A stretch of DNA of 51,172 nucleotides from Planctomycetota bacterium (GTDB lineage: Bacteria; Planctomycetota; Phycisphaerae; Phycisphaerales; UBA1924): contig JAJRXR010000078.1 of the NCBI GenBank assembly GCA_024276195.1, positions 1 through 51,172 on the forward strand, given 5' to 3'. The position numbers and the translations under genes are program-made. Each line of letters opens with the position of its first letter. Position 1 is the first letter of the stretch. Of this stretch, positions 1 to 7,599 are shown one piece after another. The notes below the pieces were generated by a model, which was not told where the DNA came from, ran no database searches, and saw nothing but the letters and a program-made list of their open reading frames with translations.

Positions 1-141
1 GAGCGTTGCATCGGGTGGCTCAAGCACAACCGGCGTCTCGGGACTAGGTACGAGAAGCTCGCCACCAGCTTCCTCGCCATGGTCAAGCTCGCCTTCATCA
101 GCCGATACCTGCGACTCTTGGAGCCGTCAGACACAACCTAG
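1..141 (+). CDS. IS5-family transposase, C-terminal end (partial)
   Basis: The window opens inside a reading frame whose last 46 residues begin ERCIGWLKHNRRLGTRYEKL and continue through LATSFLAMVKLAFISRYLR to a TAG stop. This is the characteristic C-terminus of IS5-family DDE transposases; the leading Glu is very probably the third catalytic acid. The rest of the element lies upstream of the window, so intactness cannot be judged. It ends 19 bases before the stop codon of the opposite-strand gene at 160-1620, so the right end of the element must lie in or very near that gene's 3' end. Confidence 0.85.
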   Translation, partial: ERCIGWLKHNRRLGTRYEKLATSFLAMVKLAFISRYLRLLEPSDTT

Positions 142-160
142 CAGGGCGGGGGCGTCGCGT
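1..160 (+). mobile_element. Right end of an IS5-family insertion sequence
   Basis: Inferred from the transposase C-terminus at 1-141. The right terminal inverted repeat should lie in the G-rich bases just after 141. The left repeat is outside the window, so the boundary is approximate and no target duplication can be shown. Confidence 0.5.
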
Positions 161-1620
161 CAGACGCCCGGGCGGCGCGCCACGCTGGCGAGCGATGGCA
201 GCGGCGCGGCGGCGGTCGCTTGCTCGTCGATCGAGTTCAACGCCCAGCGCGTGAGGGCGGCGGCGATGATCGCGTTCCAGAGGATCGCGCCGACGATCAG
301 CGGGATCGGCTCGATCGGGATAAGGGCGATCGGGGTGGCGACGAGGGCGCCCATGAGGGCGGCGCCGAAGTTCGTGGCGGACGATGTCACCAAGTAGAGC
401 GCCCAGGCCATGACCAGCCCGGACGTGAGGATCGCCAGCGCCTGGGGTGTGGTGGCGTGCAGGACGCTCGGGACGTAGCTGAGCGGGACGTTCCAGAGTG
501 TCAGGGCCTCGGCGATGCCCTCGGTCCAGATGGGGATCCAGAGGCCGAAGGTCGCCGCGAGCAGGGCGAAGGCGATGGTCGAGGGTGTGACCAGGCGCTT
601 GGCGACGTGCGAGGCGGCGACGAAGTAGGCCGCGAAGACCCCGCCGAGCAGCGAGATGGCGACGCTGGGCATCTCGGCGAGTGTGCCCAGGAGAACGCTC
701 AACGCCAGCACGCCAGCGCCGACAAGCCACCCGGCGCAGAGCACGCCGGTGGCGCGCCCGCGATGCGAGATGGCGACCGGAGCGGGGGCGGGGTCGGAGG
801 AGGTCGCGTTCTGGAGCGTCTCGGTGTCGCGCAGCGTTTTGCGTGTGGTGGAGAGCTCGCGCTTGAGGCGCGTGCACTCTTGTTCGAGCGAGCGCCAGCG
901 GCTTTCGAGCTCGGGGTTGGCCTCGGTTGAGGTCGCGTTCTGGATCGCGTGGGCCTCGGCCTCGGAGAGGCGCTCGAACAGCGAGGCCATGTCGCCCTGG
1001 AGCTGGGCGTACTGCTCGCTGTCGCGCTCCATGTCCCGCTGCTGCTCGGTGAGTTCGGCGTGGAGGCGGTCGAGCTCGGCGGTGCGGGCGTCGAGCGTAT
1101 CGGCCTGGGCTTTGAGCTGGCTCTCTCGCTCGCCGTGTGCTTCGCTGTAATCTTCAAACTCGCTCTCTCGCTTGTGAAGCTCGGCGGAGCGTCGGGCGAG
1201 GTTTTCGCGGGCATCTTTGATCGCGTCGGCGCGCTGGCGGAAGGTCTCTTTCTGCTCGGTGAGCAGAACCCGGGCCTGTTCGAGCTGCTGGCATTCGTGG
1301 TCGATGCGCTCGGTCTGGGCGAGGAGGAGTTGTTCGCGTTCGCTGATGTCGCGTTCGCGTCGGTCGAGCTCATCGCGCCGGGCCGAGCTGGCGGTGTGCT
1401 CTGGGCTTGGGACGGTTTCGATGATGCGATCGGATGTGGGCGCGGGGGGCGGGGCGTCGTGCTCGGGGAGGGCGAGGGTCGCGTCGCGGAGGTCGCCCAG
1501 GCGAGACTCGATGCCCGAGATCATGTCGAGCAGCTCGGTCTCGTCCACGCCGTCGTCGAACCCGATCTCGGGCGGGACCGGCGGGTTGGTCGGTGCGGGT
1601 TTGGCGCGGCCTTGTCCCAT
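160..1620 (-). CDS. Coiled-coil protein with C-terminal multi-pass membrane domain, unknown function
   Basis: 486 residues from ATG at 1620 (MGQGRAKPAP); an in-frame start 14 codons upstream is less likely. Residues about 15-70 are acidic and Pro-rich. Residues about 75-285 are Glu/Arg/Gln-rich heptads typical of a long coiled coil. From about 295 a basic segment leads into roughly five hydrophobic spans (VLCAGWLVGAGVLALSVLL onward). There is no signal peptide, so the coiled coil is probably cytoplasmic and tethered by the C-terminal membrane block. No known family recognised. The stop lies 19 bases from an incoming IS5 transposase, so the last few residues could be IS-derived. It is divergent from the oxidoreductase at 1931. 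Confidence 0.75.
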   Translation of the reverse strand: MGQGRAKPAPTNPPVPPEIGFDDGVDETELLDMISGIESRLGDLRDATLALPEHDAPPPAPTSDRIIETVPSPEHTASSARRDELDRRERDISEREQLLLAQTERIDHECQQLEQARVLLTEQKETFRQRADAIKDARENLARRSAELHKRESEFEDYSEAHGERESQLKAQADTLDARTAELDRLHAELTEQQRDMERDSEQYAQLQGDMASLFERLSEAEAHAIQNATSTEANPELESRWRSLEQECTRLKRELSTTRKTLRDTETLQNATSSDPAPAPVAISHRGRATGVLCAGWLVGAGVLALSVLLGTLAEMPSVAISLLGGVFAAYFVAASHVAKRLVTPSTIAFALLAATFGLWIPIWTEGIAEALTLWNVPLSYVPSVLHATTPQALAILTSGLVMAWALYLVTSSATNFGAALMGALVATPIALIPIEPIPLIVGAILWNAIIAAALTRWALNSIDEQATAAAPLPSLASVARRPGV

Positions 1621-1930
1621 CGGTGCTCCACACGGGCGCAGCTTGCGCCGAGATACCACCAAGATCGGGTGTGTACGCCCCGGTGTGGAGCGGGGGTCTG
1701 TTCGGGGCGATCTGGGCGTTGGTCTGGGCAGGGTGCGACGGATATCGGGGAGCCCGAGCGTCCGGATAGTAAGGCGAGCGTCGCTCGTCGAACAGGCGCT
1801 CTCAGACCGGACGAGCCGGTGTTCTCAAGGGCGGGTTGCGTGCTCGGTATGCTCGGGGCGACCCGCAACGCACGCGGGAGTGAACGGAACGCAGGATGAC
1901 CGGATCGAGCTTCCAGAGGGGGCGAAGACC
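1621..1930. other. Divergent intergenic region
   Basis: About 310 bases between the start of the coiled-coil gene (minus strand) and the chosen start of the oxidoreductase (plus strand). It should hold promoters for both directions. I see no convincing -35/-10 pair, operator or hairpin. If the oxidoreductase starts at the in-frame GTG at 1880 the region is 50 bases shorter. Confidence 0.4.
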
Positions 1931-2959
1931 TTGAGCGGCGACACACCCATCGGCGTTGGCGTGCTCGGGCTCGGGTTCATCGGCGCGACGCACCTGCGCG
2001 CGTTTGCGGGGGCAGCGGGCGGGCGCGTGGTCGCGGTGTGCGACGCGGACAGCGCTCGCCTCGACGGGCGAGCGGGCGAGCACGGGAACCTGGGGGCGAG
2101 CGTCGGCGGCGAGCTGTTTGACCCCGGCGCTGTCATGGCGACGACCGAGGTGGGGGCGCTGCTGGGCGACGAGCGAGTTGAGCTTGTGTGCATCTGCACG
2201 CCGACGGATACGCACGTCGATCTGGCGATCCGGGCGCTCGACGCGGGCAAGCATGTGCTCGTCGAGAAGCCGGTTGCGCTTTCGTCGGCTGAGGTCGGGC
2301 GGTTGGCCGAGCACGCGCAGGGCGCGGGGCGCCTGTGCATCCCGGCGATGTGCATGCGTTTCTGGCCCGGATGGGATCTGCTGCCGGGGCTTGTCAGGGG
2401 CGGGCGGTACGGACGGGTGCTGAGCGCGCGGTTCGAGCGTCTGGGGGCGGCGCCGGCGTGGTCGGGGTTTTACGCGGATGCGTCGCGCTCGGGCGATGCG
2501 CTGTTCGACCTGCACATCCACGATGTGGACATGGTTCATCGGTGCTTCGGGGCGCCGAGCGAGGTTCGTTCGAGCGGGAGCCCGGGGCATGTGACGACGA
2601 GCTACACGTTCGGGGGTGAGGGGCCAGCGGCGGCAGTTGCGGAGGGCGGGTGGCTGAGTGATCCCGGCGTCGAGTTCCGGATGCGGTATGTCGTCGAGTT
2701 TGAGCGGGCGCTGGCGGAGTTTGACCTGGGCAAGAGCCCGGCGATGAGCCTGTTTGTCGGCGGCGAGCAGCACCGACCGGCGCTTCGCAGCGAGACCGGG
2801 TGGGAGGGGCAAGCGCGGGCGGTGATCGAGGCGGTGCGCCGGGGCGACGGGCGCGGGACGCCGACGCTCGCTGAAGCGATCGAGGTCACACGGACTGTCG
2901 AGGCGGAGGCGCAGTCGCTTTTGACCGGGCGCCCGGCGACGCCTGAGCGAAGTTCTTAG
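1931..2959 (+). CDS. Gfo/Idh/MocA-family NAD(P)-dependent oxidoreductase
   Basis: 342 residues from TTG at 1931, preceded by an AGAGGGGG ribosome-binding site; an in-frame GTG at 1880 is an alternative. The N-terminus is a Rossmann fold with GLGFIGATH. The CICTPTDTHVDLA strand and the family signature AGKHVLVEKP (catalytic Lys) follow. The C-terminal alpha/beta domain has FDLHIHDVDMVHRCFG, the usual Asp/His substrate-site motif. These enzymes oxidise or reduce sugars, inositols or related polyols in the cytoplasm; the substrate cannot be told from sequence. It is monocistronic as far as visible. Its TAG stop overlaps the TAA stop of the convergent gene at 2956. Confidence 0.85.
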   Translation: MSGDTPIGVGVLGLGFIGATHLRAFAGAAGGRVVAVCDADSARLDGRAGEHGNLGASVGGELFDPGAVMATTEVGALLGDERVELVCICTPTDTHVDLAIRALDAGKHVLVEKPVALSSAEVGRLAEHAQGAGRLCIPAMCMRFWPGWDLLPGLVRGGRYGRVLSARFERLGAAPAWSGFYADASRSGDALFDLHIHDVDMVHRCFGAPSEVRSSGSPGHVTTSYTFGGEGPAAAVAEGGWLSDPGVEFRMRYVVEFERALAEFDLGKSPAMSLFVGGEQHRPALRSETGWEGQARAVIEAVRRGDGRGTPTLAEAIEVTRTVEAEAQSLLTGRPATPERSS

Positions 2960-3411
2960 GCTCTGCGCCGGCGCACGCCCAGGAGCGGCGTCAGCGCAAA
3001 GGCCGTGAGGATACCGGGCGCGGGGACGATCGAGAAGCTCTGGTTGCTGACGTCGAAGTAGTCGGTCCCGGCGTTGTCCATGCGGACGCGGATCCAGACG
3101 TCGTCGGCGACGATGCCGGGGAGGGACCACTCGAAGGAGTGGACGCTGCCGGAGCTGGTGCTGCCCGGGGCGAGGTCCATGATGATCTCGATCCAGGCGC
3201 CACCGGCGGACTCGGTCGAGTACCAGATGTCCCAGTTCTGCTGGTTGTGGGCGATGTCGATTTCCCACTCGATGGTGATGGGAGAGTTCGAGTCGAAGAC
3301 CTCGCCGCCGTTGGGGGTGTTGAGGGTGATGTGTGCGGAGGCGGAGCACGCGGTGATGGCGAGTACCGAGGCCGCAGCCCAGCCGGATCGCCTCGTCAGT
3401 GTGGATGTCAT
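2956..3411 (-). CDS. Secreted PEP-CTERM-like anchored protein with Ig-like domain
   Basis: 151 residues from ATG at 3411, with GGGAG seven bases upstream. A signal peptide (WAAASVLAITACSASA) is followed by a beta-rich region starting ITLNTPNGGEVFDSNSPITI, with further Trp-containing strands. This resembles the N-terminal Ig-like fold of Kre9/KNH-type surface proteins. The tail is VPAPG, a hydrophobic stretch, then GVRRRRA, the layout of a planctomycete PEP-CTERM sorting signal with 'PAP' in place of 'PEP'. The protein is therefore exported and probably processed by an exosortase-like system. Function unknown. It converges on the oxidoreductase, sharing the four bases TTAG at the stops. Confidence 0.8.
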   Translation of the reverse strand: MTSTLTRRSGWAAASVLAITACSASAHITLNTPNGGEVFDSNSPITIEWEIDIAHNQQNWDIWYSTESAGGAWIEIIMDLAPGSTSSGSVHSFEWSLPGIVADDVWIRVRMDNAGTDYFDVSNQSFSIVPAPGILTAFALTPLLGVRRRRA

Positions 3412-3609
3412 CTTCGTCTCCCGTTTGGTGTCATTGGGCGCAGATCCCGATACAGCTGGCGCCGGCCCATAACCGAGGGTACTCCGGGTCTGCGGGTATG
3501 CCAGTGATCTTGGGCGCAATGTACCGATGGGCGAGCGCCCGGCGTGACCGCGAATCGAACGGAGTCGGTGGTCCTGAATTGCGGGGGCGTGTGTTTCTCT
3601 GCGCGTGTG

Positions 3610-4989
3610 TCAGGGGCACCCGAGGGTGAAGTCTGAGAGGAAGGCCATGACATCGGCGAAGTCGTGCACGCCGAGTGGCGGGGCGGTGTCGGCCCAGGGA
3701 AGCTCGGCGCCGAACCCCGCGAGGAAGGTGGTGACGTCTGAGACGCCCACGGCGCAGTTGAGGTCGAGATCCGCCGGGCAGGTGAGCGATCGAAGGTCGT
3801 AGCTCTCGGCGTGTCCTGCGTCCTCGCCCGCGCCGTCGTCGAACGGGGCGCCGACGAGGAGCACGCCCAGGTCCAGCGCGAGCGCAGCGCCCGCGTAGGC
3901 GTCGGGGGCGGCGCCGTGGATGGTGGCGATTTCGGACCAGAACCCGGCGGTGCGCCGGAAGACGAACGCGGCGCCTGTGTCGGGCAGGGCAGTGTCGGCG
4001 CGGACGGCGCCGGCGACGAGCAGGGCGCCCTCGATCGTGACGCTGGCGCCGAGCATGTCCGAGGCGCCCGCGTTGGCGACGACGAGCTTCTGCTGTTCGA
4101 TCCAGAGCCCGCCGATGCGCCGGAGGACGTAGACGCTGCCGGCGTTGGGGGCCTGGTCGTCGTCGGCCCAGGCGCCGACGCCCATGGAGTCTCCGTCGAG
4201 ATCGACGGATTGGCCGAACGAGTCGAAGACGGAGGCGTCAGCAGCGGTGATCAGGTCCGTGAGCGACCACGCTGCGCCAACGCGGGTGTAGACGAAGACG
4301 GCGCCAGCGTTGGCGGCGATGGTGTCGTCGCCGGGCGCGCCGACAGCGAGGGTGTCGCCCTTGAGGGAGATCGACGTGCCGAAGGCGTCCATGGGGCTCG
4401 GGTCGGGCGGGGAGAGGGTCTGCTGGTGGATCCAGACCCCCGCGATGCGGACAAAGATCGAGACCGACCCGGCGTCGGGTGCGAAGTCATCGTCAGAGGG
4501 CGAGGCGACCGCGATGGTGTCGGCGTCGATCGCGACGGTACGCCCGAACCAGTCGTTGGCGCCGGGCGAGGGGTGGTTGAGAAGCTGGATCAGGACCGCG
4601 TCGCCCTCGTCGAACTCATAGACGGAGACGCTGCCGGCGTTGCTGGCGAAGGTGTCGTCGAGCGAAGCGCCGATAACGAGCGTGTCCGACGAGAGCGCGG
4701 TTGAGACGCCGAACAGATCATCGGGCGCGACGCCCTTGCTGAACACGAGCGGGACGCTGGACCAACGCCCGTCGGGCTGGCGGCTCAGGATGTAGACGCC
4801 GTAGACGCCTCCGATGGCGGCGAGATCGCCCTCGATCGCAACGCTGGTGCCGAGGCGTTGTGCGCTGGCCGGGGCGAAGCTGTCGAGCTGGAGCTGGACA
4901 AATGGGACGCACTGGGCGCCGGCGCTTGGGGCGCCCAGTGCGAGGGCGGCGAAACTCAGAGCGGACAGTGGTGTCGGGGTGCGGCGCAT
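3610..4989 (-). CDS. Secreted FG-GAP repeat (beta-propeller) protein with GC-type dockerin
   Basis: 459 residues from ATG at 4989 (MRRTPTPLSALSFAAL), giving a clean signal peptide ending GAPSAGAQ. About seven repeats of roughly 50 residues follow, each with a G-[TRQA]-S-[VI]-x-[LI] strand, an 'xxVGAPxDD' turn and an 'N/DAGSVxVY' strand. This is the FG-GAP/integrin-alpha propeller repeat; seven copies would close a seven-bladed propeller. The C-terminus (from CPADLDLNCAVGVSD) is a two-repeat GC-type dockerin ending DFTLGCP. It is likely surface or extracellular, binding ligand or calcium. It stands alone on the minus strand and diverges from the pilin operon. Confidence 0.85.
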   Translation of the reverse strand: MRRTPTPLSALSFAALALGAPSAGAQCVPFVQLQLDSFAPASAQRLGTSVAIEGDLAAIGGVYGVYILSRQPDGRWSSVPLVFSKGVAPDDLFGVSTALSSDTLVIGASLDDTFASNAGSVSVYEFDEGDAVLIQLLNHPSPGANDWFGRTVAIDADTIAVASPSDDDFAPDAGSVSIFVRIAGVWIHQQTLSPPDPSPMDAFGTSISLKGDTLAVGAPGDDTIAANAGAVFVYTRVGAAWSLTDLITAADASVFDSFGQSVDLDGDSMGVGAWADDDQAPNAGSVYVLRRIGGLWIEQQKLVVANAGASDMLGASVTIEGALLVAGAVRADTALPDTGAAFVFRRTAGFWSEIATIHGAAPDAYAGAALALDLGVLLVGAPFDDGAGEDAGHAESYDLRSLTCPADLDLNCAVGVSDVTTFLAGFGAELPWADTAPPLGVHDFADVMAFLSDFTLGCP

Positions 4990-5217
4990 CGAGAGGCCCT
5001 CCGACCCCTCGGGCGCACGCTGACGACGCCCGCTGGGTAGAGGGTCCAATACGTCTGTGCGCCGGGCTACCCGAATGTGGGCGAATCTCGTGCGAGACGG
5101 GCGGCGAGTCCTTGGGAAAGAGCTTCAGGGGCGAGAATCCTGGGCATTGGAGATCTGAAGGGGGGTAGGCGTCCGGGCGCCGGTGCGATTCTCTGGCGTC
5201 AGGGCGTGCTGATTGTG

Positions 5218-5223
5218 TAGAAT
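5218..5223 (+). promoter_or_regulatory. Possible -10 element TAGAAT upstream of the pilin operon
   Basis: TAGAAT lies about 70 bases before the pseudopilin start in a 300-base divergent region. The hexamer 18 bases upstream (TGGCGT) is a poor -35. The same hexamer occurs before the genes at 25669 and 37722. Weak evidence only. Confidence 0.25.
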
Positions 5224-5293
5224 GGGCGCTTGGTGAGAAGGGCAGGGCGATCGGCTTGGGCGGTACGTCCCGAGTCTGGCTGGTGTGAGCGTG

Positions 5294-6079
5294 ATGAAGA
5301 CCAGAGGCGCAACGAGCGAGAGGATGACGGCTTCGGGCTTCACGCTCGTTGAGTTGCTGGTGTCGATCGCGATTATCGCGCTGCTCATCTCGCTGCTGCT
5401 CCCGGCGCTGGGAGCCACGCTGCGGAGCGCGCGGGCGTTCAAGTGTCAGATGGCGCTGCGGTCGGTCGCGTTCGATTTTTCCGTGTTCGCGGACGACTCG
5501 CTGCACGGTGATCGTGGGGACGACGCCAACTCTGGCCCGGGTTCGTTTACGGTTGAGACGTTCCAGGAGAGCATGTACGGGGTTGATGAGTTCTGGCGTT
5601 GGGGCGATCGCGAGGTCATCGAGCTGCCCGACAGCGCCGGGAACGACCCGATGCGGTGTCCCGAGGTTGCCGGCGCCCTGACGCTGCGTCCGAATGCGCC
5701 GTGCTCGGGGGGAGCGGTTTCGCCGCCCCAGAGCGTGTCGTTCGCGTTTAATCTGCGTCTGTACCGGGCCGAGGTCATGACGCCTTCCGGGGCCGTCCGC
5801 ATGGCGCGGGTGAGATTGACAGAGCGGATCACGGCGGAGGGAAGCGTGCCGCTGGCGATCGATGTTGACGGCGCGGCGGCGGAGCAAGGCGGGGCTCCGG
5901 CGACGTACATCGCGCCCTCGGCGGGGAGCACGGGGCCGCTCGGCGGAGATCGGTTCTGGTTCCCGAGCGCACGCCACTCCGGGCGATCGAACGTCGCGTT
6001 TATCGGGGGGCACGTGCTCACGTCCAAGACGCCCAGCACCGAGCCCGGGTGGCGCTGGGACTACCAGCCAGTTCGCTAG
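5294..6079 (+). CDS. Type II secretion / type IV pilin-like pseudopilin (H-X9-DG type)
   Basis: 261 residues from ATG at 5294; a GTG three codons upstream is the alternative. The leader MKTRGATSERMTASG ends at a prepilin peptidase site, G|FTLVELLVSIAIIALLISLLL, with Phe+1 and Glu+5. The hydrophobic helix continues to about residue 45. Near the C-terminus RHSGRSNVAFIGGH matches the planctomycete 'H-X9-DG' motif with Gly in place of Asp. Such proteins are numerous in planctomycetes and are processed by PilD-like peptidases; most are assumed to be pseudopilins of a secretion apparatus. It lies 12 bases upstream of a histidine kinase and probably forms one transcript with it. Confidence 0.88.
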   Translation: MKTRGATSERMTASGFTLVELLVSIAIIALLISLLLPALGATLRSARAFKCQMALRSVAFDFSVFADDSLHGDRGDDANSGPGSFTVETFQESMYGVDEFWRWGDREVIELPDSAGNDPMRCPEVAGALTLRPNAPCSGGAVSPPQSVSFAFNLRLYRAEVMTPSGAVRMARVRLTERITAEGSVPLAIDVDGAAAEQGGAPATYIAPSAGSTGPLGGDRFWFPSARHSGRSNVAFIGGHVLTSKTPSTEPGWRWDYQPVR

Positions 6080-6091
6080 GCTGCTCTTGGC

Positions 6092-7588
6092 ATGAGTCTT
6101 CAGATCAAGTTCCTTGTCCTGCTCGCGGCGCTCGCGCTCGCGGTCGGGATGAGCATCGGCGTGTCGCTGTGGTCGCTGCGTGTGCTCGAGCGTGAGCTTG
6201 CGGACCCGCTCCAATCGACGCAGCAGGTGATGCAGGGGTTGTTCCTGGCCAAGCGGGGCCTGGGGGATCAGGCTGGCGCTTTGGGGTATCTCCGTGGGCT
6301 CGCGGCGCCAGCGGGTACGGAGGGGGAAGCGCTAGAGCAAGGGCGGCGGGAACGCTTTGAGCGGGCGTCGGAGGTGGTCGCGACGAACCTGGACACGCTC
6401 GAGTCGCTGGATTCGTACCGGGTGCGGTCTGGCCCGAGCGTCAGCCGGAACCTGCGGGCCAGGGCGGAGCGGACGCGAGAGCTGGGACGCAGGTGGTTCG
6501 ATGGCGCTCGGGACGTGGAGGATGAGCTGGCCTTTGAGATTGCGCAGACGCACGAGCTGATTGAACGCATGGAGGGGCGGCTGATCGAGGACACCGCGCT
6601 CACGGCGGACTTCGGGAAGGATCTGCGCCAGCGGGTGCTGGTGGTGATGGCGTTTGCCGCAGCGCTGGCGGTGTCGTGCGTGCTGCTGGGTGTGCTGTTT
6701 GTGCGTCGCTGGGTGATTGCGCCGGTGGCGGAGCTGCGGGTCGCGACGGCGATGTTCGCGCAGGGGCGCCTGGACCATCGGATCCCCGTTCGCGGTCGTG
6801 ACGAGCTCGGGAGGCTTAGCGCTGAGGTCAACCAGATGGCGGGCGCGGTCGAGCAGATGCAGCGTGAGCGGGTCGAGCGCGAGCGCCTCGCGGCGGTGGG
6901 GGAGATGCTCCGGCGGATTGTGCACAACGTCCGCTCGCCGTTGGCCGGGATCCGGTCTTTGGCCGAGACGACACGCGACGAGCTGCCCGAGGCCTCGGAC
7001 CTGCGCCCGATCCAGGGGCGGATTGTTTCGACGGTGGATCGGTTTGAGGTGTGGCTGCGCGAGTTGCTGCGCGCCACAGCGCCGCTGAGTCTGGAGTTCA
7101 GCGAGCACGATGTCAGTGTGTGGGCGCCCGGCGCGCTCGAGAGCCAGCACGCGGCGGGCGAGGGGCGTGGGGTGCGTCTGGAAACAGATCTGGTCGAGGC
7201 GCCGCCGTCAGCCCGGTTCGATGGGCGCCACCTCGAGCACGCCCTGGTGGCGGTGGTCGCCAACGCGATCGAGGCCTCGGACCGGGGGAGCACGGTCCGG
7301 GTGCGGGTGCTGAGCGATCAGGAGGCGGGCTCGTGGACGATCGAGGTCTCCGACGAGGGCTCCGGGATTGATCCCGAGATCCTGGATCGGATCTTCACGC
7401 CCAGCTTCACGACCAAGGCGACGGGCACTGGCATCGGACTTGCATCTGCTCAGGCAGTCGTTCGCGGGCATGGAGGGTCGATCAGGGCCGAGAATCGTGT
7501 GGATGAGGCCCGTGATGTGACAGGAGCGGTCTTTTGTATCAGTTTGCCTCTAGACGCCGGAGTGGGTTTGGCTAATACTGGCCAATGA
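6092..7588 (+). CDS. Membrane sensor histidine kinase with HAMP domain
   Basis: 498 residues from ATG at 6092. Transmembrane helix 1 is about residues 8-28, a periplasmic sensor of roughly 150 mostly helical residues follows, and helix 2 is about 182-204. A HAMP linker (VIAPVAELRVATAMF) leads to the dimerisation helix with H-box HNVRSPLAGI (His278). The ATPase domain carries the N-box VVANAIEAS, G1 DEGSGIDPEILDRIF and G2 GTGIGLASAQAVV. All catalytic motifs appear intact. It sits between the pseudopilin and its cognate regulator (11-base gap), an arrangement recalling PilS/PilR, but the sensor is periplasmic rather than the six-helix PilS type. Ligand unknown. Confidence 0.93.
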   Translation: MSLQIKFLVLLAALALAVGMSIGVSLWSLRVLERELADPLQSTQQVMQGLFLAKRGLGDQAGALGYLRGLAAPAGTEGEALEQGRRERFERASEVVATNLDTLESLDSYRVRSGPSVSRNLRARAERTRELGRRWFDGARDVEDELAFEIAQTHELIERMEGRLIEDTALTADFGKDLRQRVLVVMAFAAALAVSCVLLGVLFVRRWVIAPVAELRVATAMFAQGRLDHRIPVRGRDELGRLSAEVNQMAGAVEQMQRERVERERLAAVGEMLRRIVHNVRSPLAGIRSLAETTRDELPEASDLRPIQGRIVSTVDRFEVWLRELLRATAPLSLEFSEHDVSVWAPGALESQHAAGEGRGVRLETDLVEAPPSARFDGRHLEHALVAVVANAIEASDRGSTVRVRVLSDQEAGSWTIEVSDEGSGIDPEILDRIFTPSFTTKATGTGIGLASAQAVVRGHGGSIRAENRVDEARDVTGAVFCISLPLDAGVGLANTGQ

Positions 7589-7599
7589 AATGAGGTCCA

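Noticed and set aside
5050-5293. A -24/-12 sigma-54 promoter before the pilin operon
   Set aside because: No TGGCAC-N5-TTGC-like sequence present; the nearest sites have wrong spacing.
4718-6214. Long minus-strand frame across the pilin operon start and the FG-GAP gene
   Set aside because: The product is Arg/His/Pro-rich with no motif, and it overlaps two well-supported genes; it is a high-GC shadow.
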